A stretch of 64,000 nucleotides of DNA from assembly GCA_946902985.2 (NCBI GenBank), contig OX336397.1, forward strand, positions 183,338,813 through 183,402,812, read 5' to 3'. A program made the translations under genes and the position numbers. The notes beneath the pieces are model-generated. The model did not search any database. It was not told where the DNA came from and saw only the letters and a program-made list of their open reading frames with translations. Positions 23,586 to 36,240 of the stretch are shown here, piece by piece. The stretch's first letter is position 1. Every line of letters begins with the position of its first letter. This DNA is from Meconema thalassinum (taxonomy: Eukaryota; Arthropoda; Insecta; Orthoptera; Tettigoniidae).

Positions 23586-25019
23586 ATGGAGAAGTTAATG
23601 AAAGCGCGGAAGCCGGTAAGAGCGACTTTACGACGACGTACAATGCGTTTTTGCAAAACTTAAATCAAGAAATTCAAGACGGCGTGGACGACGACACCTT
23701 ACAGACCTTGCTAACCAAATTGGAGAGGTTTGGATCGGAGTGGCACCGTTGGACGAGAAAGTTTTAAGTATGTTGCTGGAAAAGGAAGGGGACGAGTATG
23801 ACCGTGACTACGAATATGTAGACAGTTTTAGAGACAGATTGGATGATGCAAGACAGAAGTAGGCTCTACGGTTGCAGGCCAATTCCAATGTATTGGCAGT
23901 GGTGTCAGCAAGATTGGTCCTATCAGATGGGAATAAAACCAAAAGGCAGTTGAAACTACCTAAAATAGAACTCATGAAATTCGATGGGGAGATAAAGAAA
24001 TGGGTTGGAATTTCGGGCACAATTTCGGCGCATTCATGAGGACTCTGAAATTGAGGAAGACAAACTCCAACACTTGATCCAATCCACGAAAGTTGATAGT
24101 CGCGCTAGAGAATTAGTTGCCAGTTTCCCCCCTACTGCTGAAAATTACCCTAAAGCAGTGGAATCTCTTCAGGGTAGATTTGGAAGGGAGGATTTATTGA
24201 CTGAGTTCTATGTTAGGGAACTCGTAAGTCTTGTAGTGAAAAATGTTTCTCAAACAAGGAAGAAGACTCAACTTGCTAGTCTATATGGCAAGTTGGAAGC
24301 ACAACTGAGAGCTCTGTAGTATATGGGTGTTACCCGAGATAAGTACGGGTCAATGCTTTTCCCTCTAGTAGAATCCTGCATGCCTGAGGAAGTGTTATGA
24401 GTCTGGATGAGGAGTTCGTCAACGGCTATGAGGGATCAAGACAATGGACATGCCGACAAACGGACTGCATTACTTGGTTTTCTGAAGGGTGAAGTAGAGA
24501 GTGAAGAGAGGATTACATTTGCTCAAGCACGTTTTTGAGTTTCTAGTGAATCAAGGAGTGCTAAAGTTAAAGAATGGAAAGAGAGTAGTTTAGCAACTGC
24601 TAGTGTTCTCTTTGCTGGTAAAGGTGAAGGAAACAGTTTAACGTGTGTCTTCTGTAAAAAAACACATAACAGTAAGGGGTGTTATCTTGCTCAAGAAATG
24701 AACTTAGGGGACAAACGTAAAAGGCTGTCTGAAAACAAGGCTTGTTTTTTTTGTGTCTGAAGGTTGGACAAAGGGCTGCAAATTGTATTACGATACTGAA
24801 GTGTCTTGTGTGCAGTAGTAAACATGAAGCTATTATGTGCCCAAAATTAGATGTAATTAGGGGGGATTATAAAGGTGAGGAGAAGCACCAGGAAAGGGGC
24901 TCAAAATTGCATGGTGTCCCAACTACAACCCTTGATACACAAACAAGTGATGTTTCGGAAGTACTGCTGCAAACTCTTGTAGTTAGGTTGGTTCATCAAG
25001 GGAGAGAAAAACTGTACGG
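23586..25019 (+). pseudogene. BEL element B Gag
   Basis: The reading starts at the ATG at 23586 (MEKLMKAR), changes frame near 23620, and passes through LKLPKIELMKFDGE near 23960, the conserved BEL capsid entry motif. It continues with SRARELVASFPPTAENYPKA near 24100 and ASLYGKLEAQLRAL near 24280. Nucleocapsid knuckles follow: CVFCKKTHNSKGC near 24645 and a second with KCLVCSSKHEAIMCP near 24800. Several stops and frameshifts (about 23765, 23860, 24010, 24317, 24400, 24536, 24757) inactivate it. It is closely related to the Gag of element C. Confidence 0.82.
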
Positions 25020-27533
25020 GCGTTGTTAGATACAGGCTCGCAGAGATCCTATCTGTTAGAGAAGATTGCTGTGGAAATGGGGTATATTCCATCAAAGACT
25101 GAAAAAATTGAACACAGGTTTCTTGGGGGTGCTTCAATCAGTGCCAATGATCATAACCTATATGAGATAGATATAGACGACCTACATCAATCAATTTCTC
25201 GAAAAATAAAGGTGTTGGGACAAAAGGAAATTTGTCGTGTAATCCCACGGTTAAACTGGGGCCCTTGGATGGGTGACATCAGAGAAAAGAAAATCTTGCT
25301 GTTTGATTTTGAACCAGAGCCATCAGAGAATTGGACTACTAATCGGCGCAGACACTGTGGGTTGTTTATTGACTGGGGACACAATCAAGTTGAAGTCTGG
25401 ATTGGTTGCTGTTAGGACTACATTTGGTTGGACAGTGATGGGTCAGCTTTGGAAGACAACTGAAAACGATAGCACCGTGTCCATGGTGAACTCTCTGTTT
25501 GTGAGAACTGCTACTTTGGGCGGTGAACTGTGGAACCTGGAAACCATTGGAATTGGTGATCCTGCTGAAACACTATCGAAGAAGGAAATTGAAATGGCAA
25601 CATTGAAACATTTCCAAGAAAATGTTAAGATCAATGAGGAAGGAAGATATGAAGTCGCACTTCCGTGGAAAGAAGATCAGCAGTTATTCTCAGGCAACAA
25701 GGAAGTTGCGTTAAAAAGACTGGTTTCTGTAACACACCGTTTGATCAAGGAAGACAAATTTGAGAAGTACCAGCAGGTGCTTCAGGACTGGGAACAGGAA
25801 GGGATAATCGAAGAAGTTGGTCAGGAGGGCTCTCAGGATGTTGGGTATTATTTACCACACCGAGGAAGGATCGAGCACAGCGGTGAGGCCGGTGTTTGAT
25901 GCTTCATGTAAATCGAAAGGAGGACTTTCACTCAATGACTGTCTGGAAAAGGGTCCTAATTTGTTAAAATTAATTCCTTCTATTTTGAACCGGTCCCGTT
26001 TAAACAGGATAGGTGTGATCGCAGACATTAAGAAGGCTTTTCTTAAAATTTCAGTCTCTGAGAATGATCGAAACTTTCTGAAATTCCTGTGGTGGGAGAA
26101 CTTCACTGAGGGGACTCTTAAATATACCGCCACAAACGGGTCGTTTTCGGAGTGAACTGTAGTCCATTTCTATTGGGAGCCTTATTGGACAGTCATCTGA
26201 AAAACAGTACATGCTTCACTGAGACAGCAGATAAACTAAGAACCTCACTATATGTAGACAATTGCGTTACTTCCTTGAACACAGAGGAAGAACTCAAACA
26301 ATTTGTGGATGAGTCTAGGGAGTTACTGTCGCAAGGAAAATTTGACCTCCGAGGATGGGAGCACACCAGATTGAGTCTGGAGGATGAGGTTCTCGAAGTG
26401 ACACCCGTTTTGGGTTTGTGGTGGGACCCAGTAGCTGGTACTTTGGCTTGTAAAGTAGCAAAATTAAATGAATCTGATGTTCTCACAAGGAGACAGTTTT
26501 GTCGGTAGCTCAAAGTATCTTTGATCCAATTGGATTTACTTGTCCAGTTTCCATTCTGCCAAAGGTGTTGATTCAAGAAAGTTGGAGAGAGAAAATAAGT
26601 TGGGATAGTCCACTGAGTGAAGGCGCCCAAAGCAAATTTAATAAATGGTTACATGAACTGTCCTCTATTGCTGAGATTAAAGTGCCTAGAAGATTTTTTA
26701 ATTGTGAGGACAGATACTCTTGGAGTATGCATGTATTTTGTGATGCCAGTCAAGTGGCTTATGCGGTTATTTTCTTGAGATCATTCAATGGGAAAGAATT
26801 TGAAGTGCAACTGGTCGCAGCAAAATCCAGGGTAGCACCACTCAAGAATGTGACGATACCGAGACTAAAGCTATTAGCTTGCACTATAGGCTCACGTCTT
26901 GCCTTTACAGTGAAGAAAAGCTTGAATCTAACGGACGTCCCGGAGTACTACAGGAGTGACTCGTCTTCTGTTTTATGTTGGATACGAAGAGACGAAGCTT
27001 GGGGAGTGTTCGTCACTAACCGAGTGAAAGAAATTAGAACATTAACTAACCCAAAGCGTTGGGTTCATCTACCAGGGACGGAAAACCCAGCCGATCTACC
27101 TTCGAGAGATTGCTCTACGTTGCAGCTGATTTCTTCTCGTTGGTCCGAGGGACCCGCTTGGTTAAAGTTGGAAGAAAACAGCTGGCCAACGCGCATTGTA
27201 GAAGTTAATGAAGAGGAGGTCGATGAAGAAAGAAGAAAAGGCCATGTTACCAATACTATGCTTGTCTCACAGGAAAAGCACTGGTATTTGAGGTATTTTT
27301 CCAAGTACTCAAGAATCATCAGAATGGTGGCCTGGATGTTACGGTTCGTCAACAATACCAGGAAGGACGTAGTGAAAAATGTTACTTCAGAATTAGATTG
27401 CCTTCAAATTTCAATGGCGGAGAAACGACTGCTGAAATTAGTTCAGGAAGAGAAGTTTACTGAAAGGGACAACCAGAAAACATTCTGCCCTTTCAAAGAC
27501 CAGATGGGTCTCTTCAGGATTAAGACAAAATAA
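25020..27533 (+). pseudogene. BEL element B protease, reverse transcriptase and RNase H
   Basis: The protease active site ALLDTGSQRSY starts at 25020. A frame change near 25320 leads into LIGADTVGCLLTG. The connecting region ends with NINEEGRY-type sequence near 25640, then RT begins near 25840. FDASCKSKGGLSLNDC and GVIADIKKAFLKISV carry the palm motif A aspartate; the motif C equivalent at 26251-26262 reads YVDN, not the usual YVDD. RNase H follows in the long open frame 26499-27533, with SIFDPIGF, FCDAS and YRSDSSSVLCW; the PRLKLLA motif has Lys where Glu is usual. Frameshifts near 25860, 26130 and 26500 break it. Confidence 0.85.
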
Positions 27534-28790
27534 CCAACCGAAAGGATGAATATGATTTCCGTGCGCCGGTTTTATTGCCGTCAAAGCACCCTTTGACTGA
27601 GATGATAATCAGAGATCATCATTTGAGAGCCTCTCATGCTGGTGTTCAGATTTTACTCGCTATACTCAGGGAGCACTACTGGATACCAAAGGGAAGAAGA
27701 ACCATTCGCAAAGTCATCAGGAAGTGTACCCAGTGCAGGAGATTCGAAATGGAAAAGACAATCCGGAAACGCCAGCCTTTCCAGAAGATCGTGTGAGAAA
27801 TGCAGGTGTATTTGAGGTAGTGGGAGTGGACCTTGCTGGACCGCTATACTTAAAATGCAAGAACAAGGCTTGGATTGTGATTTTGACATGTACCGTTGTG
27901 AGAGCGGTCCATTTTGAATTAGTCATGACTTTGTCCACTGCAGGGTTTCTGTTAGCTCTTAGGCGTTTCATATCCCGACGAGGGAGGCCTCGTGTGATTT
28001 ATAGTGACAACGGAACAAACTTTGTTAGCACCAACAATTTGTTTGGCTTCATTGACTGGAAAAAATTGTGTGCGGAAGTATCCGTTAATAGAATCAAGTG
28101 GAAATTTAGTCCTCCTTCAGCCTCTTGGTGGGGTGGATTCTGGGAACGTATTGTGAAAATGGTCAAGAAATTGTTAAGGCGTGTTTTAGGCAAAGCTCTC
28201 TTGACATATGAAGAACTATTGATTGTGATTGATGATAGTGAATCGGTAATCAACTCGAGGCCCCTCACCTACATTTTAGAAGACTGTAATGAATTGGCAC
28301 CTCTGACTCCATCAATGTTTCTTCAGGACATTCCCGTGGTTGGCACTCCTAATTTAGACATTCTAGATCAAGTTAATCTCACCAGAAGTTTCAATATCTT
28401 CAACAGCTAAGGGGTGAGCTGAGGAGGAGATTCCGACTGGAGTATCTGGGTAGCCTTCTATGCAGTTCATCGAGCAAGGAGTCTGACCATCAGTGGAAGG
28501 TAGGAGATGTAGTCATCATTGGTAGTGCTGACAAGAGGAAGATAGACTGGCCCCTGGGGAGAGTGACAGCTACACTTCCAGGTAAAGACAAAGTGACTCG
28601 AGTAGTTAGGGTAAATACATCCTCAGGAGAACTCCTCCGACCTACGAGACACCTATATCCTTTGGAGGCTGGAGGTGGGAGTGAGGAGGTGCTCTTACTT
28701 AGTGGTGCAGTTCCGGAGGCAGTAAGTCTCAGAAGTCGCAACTTCACCAGGAGTGGAAGAAGAGTTAAAATGCCTTCCCGTCTCTGTTTA
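27534..28790 (+). pseudogene. BEL element B integrase
   Basis: The zinc-binding HHCC region (IIRDHHLRASHAGVQ followed by KCTQCRRFE) is at 27600-27750. The catalytic core at 27724-28410 retains the first Asp in VGVDLAGPL (27829-27831), the second in VIYSDNGTNF and a Glu in WGGFWERIVK. The C-terminal tail near 28550-28680 has the BEL-type WPLGRV followed by ELLRPTRHLYPLE. The frame is broken near 27533, 27790 and 28400. All three DDE residues are present, so the core decayed less than the rest. Confidence 0.85.
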
Positions 28791-28827
28791 TGAACATTGT
28801 GTTTGATTTGCATCAAAGGTGGGAGGA

Positions 28828-29018
28828 TGTCACGGACGATTACTCTTCACTCCATGACTTTTGTGTTTCTTGTTGTTGAGACCTTTCATACATAAGCCAG
28901 TGAATATGTTGTAATGGTGGTTACCAGAATATAAAGTTTTCTTATGAGAAGTCTTGAGCGTTTCATTCAATTTGTTTTATTGGTTATACCTACACCGGGT
29001 AGGCGTAGGTCCCTAACA
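28828..29018 (+). repeat. BEL element B 3' LTR
   Basis: 191 bp, same ends as the 5' LTR, preceded by the purine tract. Followed by the target duplication attaa. Confidence 0.95.
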
Positions 29019-29023
29019 ATTAA

Positions 29024-30922
29024 CATTAGGGATAGCGAAGGTCGAATGCATCAATGTCGAGCACTATTTGACAGTGCACCACAAATGAACTTCATGTCTC
29101 GATACTTAGTGGACCGTTTGGGTATGAAGCTGAATTGTCATTCAATACCCATCAATAGTATTAGCAATACTCGAGCGACTGAATCCTCTTACTTCTGTAA
29201 ACTTCAGATAGAGTCGAGAGTTGGTACTTATAGTCGTTATATAGTATGTTCTGTCTTGCGCAGATTACTGGCCCGCTGCCTTCATCATGAATAGATTACG
29301 AGGACTGGCAACTGCCGTCAACATTCCACTAGCTGACCCTAATTTCAACCAGCCAAAATGATAGATCTGCTGTTAGATGCTACTGTGTTCTTTGAAGTCT
29401 TAAGACTCGAACAACAATCGAGGGATGGTTACCCTACTCTTCAAAGTACACGACTTGGTTGGGTGCTATCTGGATGTTTACCCCCTCACTCGGTTCAACA
29501 ACGAAAGAATAGAACAACATCATTGTTGTCCATGGCTGAAACCTTGCACACACAGGTGGAACGCTTTTAGGAACAGGAGGAGCTTACGACTTGTAGCCAT
29601 TCCAAGGAAAAATTGAATGCAAGGAGCATTTTCGGAAATCTTTCTCGCGCGATGAGTCGGGCAGGTTCATCGTGTGACTACCACTACGGCAAGGAGTGGG
29701 ATTACTTGGTGACTCGTTTGACAATGCCAGGAGGAGCTTTGGCTTAATAGAGAGTAAATTGCATCGACAACCTGACCTGAAGAATGAGTATATCAAATTC
29801 ATGGATGAATATTTACAACTACCTGGTTATTACATGCCTCATCACGCGGTAAACAAGGACACGAGAAGCACTACCAAGGTCAGAGTTGTCTACAATGCGT
29901 CGGCTAAAACTACTTCGTCGATCTCCCTGAATGACGTGATGTTGGTTGGGCCAACTGTTCAGCAGGATCTGTTCGCGATCGTTCATCGCTTCCACACACA
30001 CAAGTATGCGCTAACATCAGATATCGAGAAGATGAACCGACAGATTCAGATTCATGAAGCAGACCGAGACGTCCAGAGAACCTTGTGGCGCAGTTCTCCA
30101 AATCAACAACTGGACAGGTACCGACCGATTGACTACTGTAACCTACGGTACTTCAGCGACTCCTTATCTAGCTATCCGTTGCTTACTGAAGGTGGCACTC
30201 GAAGGTCAAGAAATATAACCTACAGCAGCCAAAGTTACCAAGAGAGACTTCTACGTTGATGATCTTTTGACAGAGACAGATACAATTGAAGAAGCCATCC
30301 ATTTATACAAAGACCTCTCATCGCTCCTGAAAACCGGAGGATTCCCCATCCGTAAATAGCGATCCAACAACCCTGATATTTTGGAAGCCATCCCACCTAC
30401 ACTTCGCGAGAGCCAGGTGACGTGCAGTCTTCCTCTTGGAGATGGCGCCATAAACACTCTTGGTCTGTTATGGCATTCGAGTTGTGAATCATTTCAATTC
30501 ACCCTCAACCACAAGAATGTGACTTGGACAAAGAGATCAGTGTTGGCCAATGTAGCGTCCATTTATGATCCCTTGGGAATCATAGGGCCCTTAATTGTTC
30601 AGTGCAAGTTGTTTATACATGTTCTTTGGCAACAACTCCTGGATTGGTGCCCTCAGAACTTGAGACACAATGGAAGCAGATACATCAGCGGCTCCCTAAA
30701 CTAAATGATATTCATGTACACGGAAGGTGATGGCAGACGGCATGAATGCCAATGTTGAACTTCACGGTTTTTATGATGCGTCAAGAGGAGCCTACGGTGC
30801 CTGAGGTTATCTACGTTGCACCAACTCCAATCGAACAATTTCCGTTCGTTTACTTTGCTCAAAATCTAGAGTAGCCCCTTTGAAGCAAGTGTCGCTACCA
30901 TGACTGGAGTTGAATGACGCAC
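29024..30922 (+). pseudogene. BEL element A protease, reverse transcriptase and start of RNase H
   Basis: The A frame resumes after element B with NIRDSEGRM. The protease motif reads ALFDSAPQMNF, with Ala where the catalytic DSG/DTG Gly is usual. The connecting region contains IDLLLDATVFFEVL near 29360 and TRLGWVLSG near 29450. RT begins with GYYMPHHAVNK near 29825. It continues with RVVYNASAKTTSSISLNDV, LVGPTVQQDLF and TSDIEKMNRQIQIH (motif A Asp). The motif C YVDD is intact at about 30249-30260 but in another frame. ANVASIYDPLG near 30550 and GFYDASRGAYGA near 30770 mark the RT thumb and RNase H start. At least six stops or frameshifts are present. It is interrupted by the LINE at 30935. 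Confidence 0.82.
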
Positions 30923-30947
30923 TACTTCTGAGCATTCATTCATGTTC

Positions 30948-32808
30948 TCAATCCGTAGATTCGTCGGCAGCAATCCTCCTCTTCCATTCTTCCCTGTCGC
31001 CAGTCAGTCTCTTCATGTCTCTGTATGAATGGAGATTAACATCTGTTATGATCTGCTTGATGTATTGCAGTCTCGGTCGCCCTCTTCCCCTCTTGCCCCG
31101 AATTTTGCCATCTAACACAGTTACCATAAAGTCATTGTGGCGATAGAGATGTCCTATCAGTTGGTCTCGTCTTTTCCGTATTGTTTTGAGAAATGCTCTC
31201 TTTTCGTTAATGTTTTTGAGCACTTCGTCATTCGTCACTCTTGCGGTCCATGGAATTTTTCCCATTCGCCGCCAACACCACATTTCAAAAGCTGCAAGTC
31301 TTCTTTTATCAGCACATCCCATTGCCCAGGCTTCTGAGCCATACAAGGCTACACTCCACACATAACATTTTATAAATTTAGTCCTGGTCTCAATAGATAT
31401 ATTATTTGAAGTCAGAAGGGATTTTTTGCTGTTAAATGCAATTTTGGCCTGGGCAATTCTAGCTTGAATATCAGTTGAACTTTTTCCAGTGGAAGTAATT
31501 TTACTCCCTAGATAGGTGAAAGTGTTAACTTGGTTAAGTGGAGCACCTGCTAAGTGAATAGCTGCATTAAGTTGTTCTCTAGCGCATACCATTATTTCCG
31601 TCTTTTTAATATTGATTTTCATATTATATATTTCATGTAGAATCCTGTTCATTTCCGTGAGTGCATGTTGCAGTTTCTCTTCACTGGTTTCCAGGACTGC
31701 TATGTCGTCTGCAAACCTTATTGTCTTGACTGCTACTCCGTTGATCTTAACTCCTCTCATAACTGTCTTATATTCCTCAATGCCTTTCTCAATATATAAG
31801 TTGAAAAGTGCAGGCGATAAGCTGCATCCCTGTCTAACTCCTTTGTGAATACAAACTTCTTGCACTACTCCGCATATGTCCACAATCCCTTTTTGGTTTT
31901 TATAAAGTTCATAGATTATCCGCCTATCTCTGTAATCCAAGCCAATATCAGTCATAATTTCCATGAGAATGTTCCAATTCACGTTATCGAATGCTTTTTC
32001 CAGGTCCACAAAAGCAATGTAAAGTGGTTTCCTTATATCCATCATTTTATCAATTATTTCCCGAATTAGTAATATGGCTTCCCTTGTTCCTCTGTTCTGC
32101 CTAAAGCCAAATTGATCTTCATTCAGATTTTGCTCTATTTTGTTTCTTATTCGTCTGTAAATTATTTTAGTCACTATTTTTGATCCATGCGATACGATGC
32201 TAAGGGTACGATGTTCCTCACATTTCAGTGTTCCCTGTTTCTTTGGTATTGGTATCATGAGACTCTTTGTAAAGTCGTCTGGGACTTCTCCATTTTTATA
32301 TATTTCACTGATCAACCCAAACAGATATTTGTGTGTCTTAGAATTCAATGCTTGTAACATTTCTGCTGTTATTTTATCATATCCTGGGGCTTTATGTGAT
32401 TTCAGCTCATTAACAGCATGAAAATATGGATGGTCCTAAGTTATCATGCGAAATAGTAACTCCATTTTCCAGCTCAGTCAATTGTGTGGGGTCTGCATAC
32501 AGATTTTCCAAATAATTCTTCCACCTCATCACTACGTCCTTGCTCTCAATCATTAGCTTCCCATATTCATTCACTATGAAAACACTACGACCCTTTCTCC
32601 TTTTAAATTGCTTATTAATCAAGTCGTAAGCTTTCTCTACTTGTCCATTTTTCAAACTATCTGCAATTTCTAAGCATTGTCTCATTATATAATCCTCCTT
32701 TGCATTCTTAGCTTCCCTGTTTACGATATTTCGAAGGCTCTTGTAATGACGAATTTCTTCATCACTTCTAGAGTTTTTATACTTTCTTCTCTCCTCTGTA
32801 AGCTCAAG
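30948..32808 (-). pseudogene. RTE-like element reverse transcriptase and C-terminal region
   Basis: After the TGA the frame continues through the linker (32410-32808), shifts near 32430, and then runs open for the whole RT (to 30948). Motifs: FVDLEKAFDNVNW (motif A) near 31990, GVRQGCSLSPALF (motif B) near 31825 and RFADDIAVL (motif C) near 31705. The C-terminal region has YVWSVALYGSEAW near 31355, FEMWCWRRMG near 31275 and RGKRGRGRPR near 31085. The 470-codon ORF is intact. The element as a whole has two or three inactivating changes. Confidence 0.88.
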
Positions 32809-32811
32809 TAG

Positions 32812-33946
32812 TCAATCAGTGATCCAGGGTTTCTGAGGTGATGCTTTCATCTTTCCAACTGTTTTATCAGCCACTTCAAGAATTGTTTGTTTGAAGCCAA
32901 TCCATTTTTCATTCACTGTACTAGCGGATATATCCTTTATTCTTTCCTGTATCTGGTCTTGGAATTGCAACTTAATGCTGGCATGTTTAAACTTGCCGAC
33001 ATCGAACATTTTAAGGCCTTGAATAATGGGTCTTTTCTTTTTGAGGATCAACTTAGACTTCATTAAAACAAGGTTGTGGTCACTCGCAACATCCGCCCCA
33101 GGATAGCTTTTACATGGTTTGACTTGGTTGCAGTATCTTCTTCTTGTTATTATATAATCTAATTGGAAACGTGCTGTATCGCCAGGGACAGTCCACGTAT
33201 ACCGTCGCCTCGCAGGATGTTCAAACAATGTATTAGTAACTATGAGATCATTTTGTTTACAGAAGTCTACTAAGTGTTGACCTCTATCATTTCTATTGCC
33301 AAGTCCATATTTACCAACTGTTTTCCCATCTTCTCCCTCGCCCACAACAGCGTTCCAATCACCTAATAAAATGAGGTTCTCATTATCTTTTAGTTGATCC
33401 AATAGCTCTTCTATTTGTTGATACACCTGATCCACTTCCTCATCAGTATGTCGTGAAGTTGGCATGTGTACCTGAAGTAACACTATATCTACTGGGTCAT
33501 TTTCTAACCTGACCATTATTATTCTGTCGCTGTATTGCACATAGCTTTTTACCTTATTAGCCACATGTCGTTGGAGGATGATGCCTACACCTGCATAGCT
33601 TCCCTTTTCTCCAGAATGTATAACTCTCATATCACCACTCCAAAAATCCCCACTTTCTGGCCATCGTAATTCACTCACTCCTAAGATGTCAATCTCGAGC
33701 CTAGTCATTTCATACTTTACATTCTCTAGTTTCCCGCAGATCATGAGCGATCGTACGTTCCAAGTTCCTATTCTGAGTGGTAGTATTGGAATTCTTAGCT
33801 TCGATACTGTCCTCCGCCGGAGATCCGAATGGAGGACTATTTTTACCTCCGGAATTGAATTTAGTTACAAAGCCTGTCATATTTGCTGCGTAACAAAGGA
33901 TATCCATAGGATCTTTAATGAAATGGTTTCCTCTTGCCTTTTTCAT
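32812..33946 (-). pseudogene. RTE-like element endonuclease domain
   Basis: The apurinic-like endonuclease nicks the target DNA to prime reverse transcription. On the minus strand it begins with GTWNVRSL near 33755, then DILGVSELRW, LLQVHMPTS near 33460, LLGDWNAVVG near 33365 and ASDHNLV near 33080, giving the Asn, Glu, Asp/Asn and Asp/His active-site set. The 310-codon frame 32812-33744 is open. An in-frame TGA follows at 32809-32811, and the upstream frame 33710-33946 (MKKARGNHF) is offset by a frame change. Confidence 0.85.
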
Positions 33947-34391
33947 CTTACCGGTAGGCTCATCCGCCTTTAGGAGTAATTTCTTACTCCAAGGGCAAGA
34001 GAGTGCCCTTCTTTTACCCGCTCATCCACCCCGAAGGCTGTTGGCACTTGGTAAAAGGTATCTCCTTATCCCGGGAGATAATTGGAGCTGACATCTGTCC
34101 AAGTGTGCAGATGCCTTTTTACCTATTAATCCCGATAACTGGGCTGCTTTCTCTGCCATTTACGCTGTTCTGAAGTACAACTTCTCCACCGTAAGTGCCG
34201 TTAAGGTCTTCACCGTAACCCTGGCAAGGGACCCTTACATGGTACTAACAGCCGGGTCAGCTGGACCAAGTTTCTTTTTAAAAAATAGAGGTGTTACTCC
34301 TCTATCACTCCCCATTATGTCCTGACATGTGACAGGCAGAGCCTGGCTTCCCAGTTATTGGGCCCCGGTTGGTAGGGTTTACTTCTGAGCA

Positions 34392-36240
34392 GGCTAATGG
34401 AAATGGTGATTAAGACCCTTAATTTACATTCATATCGACGATATTACTGGACAGACTCCACTGTTGTTTTAGCCATGTAGTTCCTCAGCCTGGAAAACAT
34501 GTGTGGTCAACAGGGTGTCGGAAATTCACCAACTGACTTCTCAGCAAGATTGAAACCATTTCTCATCACAGGACAATACAGCAGATGTTATATCCAGGGG
34601 AACAGAGCCACATCGACTTCAAAGCAATCGATTATGGTCGGCGGGGCCCGTCTGGCTATCTACGGATCCTTCAACCTGGCCTGAACTTACCATTGCTTGA
34701 CCAACCGAAATTCCTGAGCAGCGAGGAGTAAGGTTGTGTTTCGTGGTGAGTAATCACGACGCAGATAACCTCTTCATCCGGTTCTCCAGCTGGACTAAAC
34801 TACACAGAGTATTTGCATACATTCTCAGATTTTTCACAAACTAAAGCAGGATGCTGCAGCAAGACGGCATGGACCTTTGACTACTGCCGAACTTCGCGAT
34901 AGTCTGACAGCAATCATCCACATCGTTCAGCGTTGCTCGTACAGTCAGGAGACACATAATTTACATCAAAGAAACGCAGTGCCACTTCAGAGCAAAGTTC
35001 TCACTCAGCACACCTTCCTAGATAGTGACAACCTAGTGAGGGTGGCCGGGTGGCTAGAGAATGCTGAAGCAACAATAGAACAAAAACATCCTTTGATACT
35101 GCCACCTAAGCATCATGTCACAAAATCGCTCATTTGGAATGAACACGTATGACTTTTGCACGCAGGAAGCCAACTTATCTTAGCCTCGTTGCGGCAACGG
35201 TGGTGGCTAATCAATGGCTTATCTGCTATCAGGCAGGTGATCCGCAGTTGTGTAACATGCTTCCGAGCGAAGACCAATGACACCAGTCAACTCATGGGAC
35301 AATTGCTTTAGTCTAGAGTGATCCCTAGCAAGCCATTCTCTCATTGTGGTGTGGACTATGGAGGTCCGCTGCATGTGAAATATTTTAGCCCACGAAGTAA
35401 AATACAGAAGAAATGGTACATAGCATTGTTTGTGTGCATGGCGACCAAGGCAGTACAAATTGAGGCCGTCAGCGATCTATCCACGGAGGCTTTTATTGCC
35501 ATCTTAAGAAGGTTCGTTTCAAGGCGTGGCCACTGCAGTCACATGTATAGTGACAATGGCACGTGCTTCACCAGAGAAAGAAGGAAATTAGATGAATTGT
35601 CACGCACCATCCGGACAGAAGACCATCAAACGAACGTATCGAGTTTCACAGCTGAAGAAGGAATTCGTTGGCATCATATTCCTCCTCACTCCCCTCACTT
35701 CGGCGGGCTGTGGAAAGCCGGTATAAAATCAGTGAAGACCCACCTGAAGAAGGTTGCTGGTAATACTGTGCTTACCATTGAAGAAATAACCACACTGCTC
35801 ACACAAATTGAAGCATGTTTAAATTCGAGACCAATCGTTCCGATACGCAACAGTCCTGATGAATATGCTTCCCCTCACCCCTGGTCACTTCTTGACTGGT
35901 GAACCCTTAGTCTCATACCCTGAACCAGATTGTCACTTAGGGGCATCATCACGGCTGTCAAGATGGCAACTGGTCCAGCGGTGCCGACGACTCATCTTGA
36001 AACGCTGGTAAACTGACTACTTGGGCCAGCTCCAGCAAGGTTCCAAGTGGTTCCAGAATCAACCCCTCAACCTCAAAGCTGGGAGGCTGGTACTTCTGAA
36101 AGAAGAAAATGCTGCCCCCCCCCACACACACACATGGCTAACCAAAATAATTGAAGAATGATGGTCTGGTGCGTGTAGTGACTGTGCGGATGAGCGAAGG
36201 GTCATACAAACGGCCAGTGATCAGTCTTTTCCCTGACGAG
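34392..36240 (+). pseudogene. BEL element A RNase H end and integrase
   Basis: Reading resumes after the LINE with YYWTDSTVVLA near 34445. The integrase zinc region spans about 35100-35280 (LLHAGSQLILASLRQRWW, then SCVTCFRAK). The core retains CGVDYGGPL near 35340 and MYSDNGTCF near 35545. At the third catalytic position it has HFGGLWKAG near 35700, with Lys where BEL integrases carry Glu. The C-terminal region starts LTPGHFLTGEP near 35880 after a frame change and fades near 36240. Stops and frameshifts occur at about 34478, 34680, 35150, 35310 and 35885. Confidence 0.8.

Larger units (their letters stand above)
23281..29018 (+). mobile_element. BEL/Pao retrotransposon B, complete but decayed
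   Basis: Bounded by direct LTRs 23281-23470 and 28828-29018, both starting tgtcacgg and ending cctaaca. It is flanked by the 5-bp duplication attaa (23276-23280 and 29019-29023). After the 5' LTR comes a primer-binding-type tggcgaccctgc at 23477-23488; before the 3' LTR is a purine tract aaaggtgggagga. The order gag, protease, RT, RNase H, integrase is preserved. About 13 of 190 LTR positions differ by eye (~7%). Confidence 0.95.
30923..34391 (-). mobile_element. RTE-like non-LTR retrotransposon, full length, with 12-bp TSD
   Basis: A 3.4-kb minus-strand LINE (body 30935-34379) sits in element A's RNase H coding region. It is flanked by a perfect 12-bp duplication tacttctgagca at 30923-30934 and 34380-34391. 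Its 5' leader is about 430 bp (33947-34379). An AP-type endonuclease and a reverse transcriptase follow. The 3' end is extremely short: only about a dozen bases after the RT stop, finishing gaatgaatg rather than poly-A, as in RTE-clade elements. The clade call rests on this and on the endonuclease type and could be refined by phylogeny. Confidence 0.88.

Noticed and set aside
33947..34379. Possible HDV-like ribozyme in the RTE-like element's 5' leader
   Set aside because: Some RTE elements have one, and the leader is GC-rich, but I could not fold the required double pseudoknot by eye; needs a covariance-model search.
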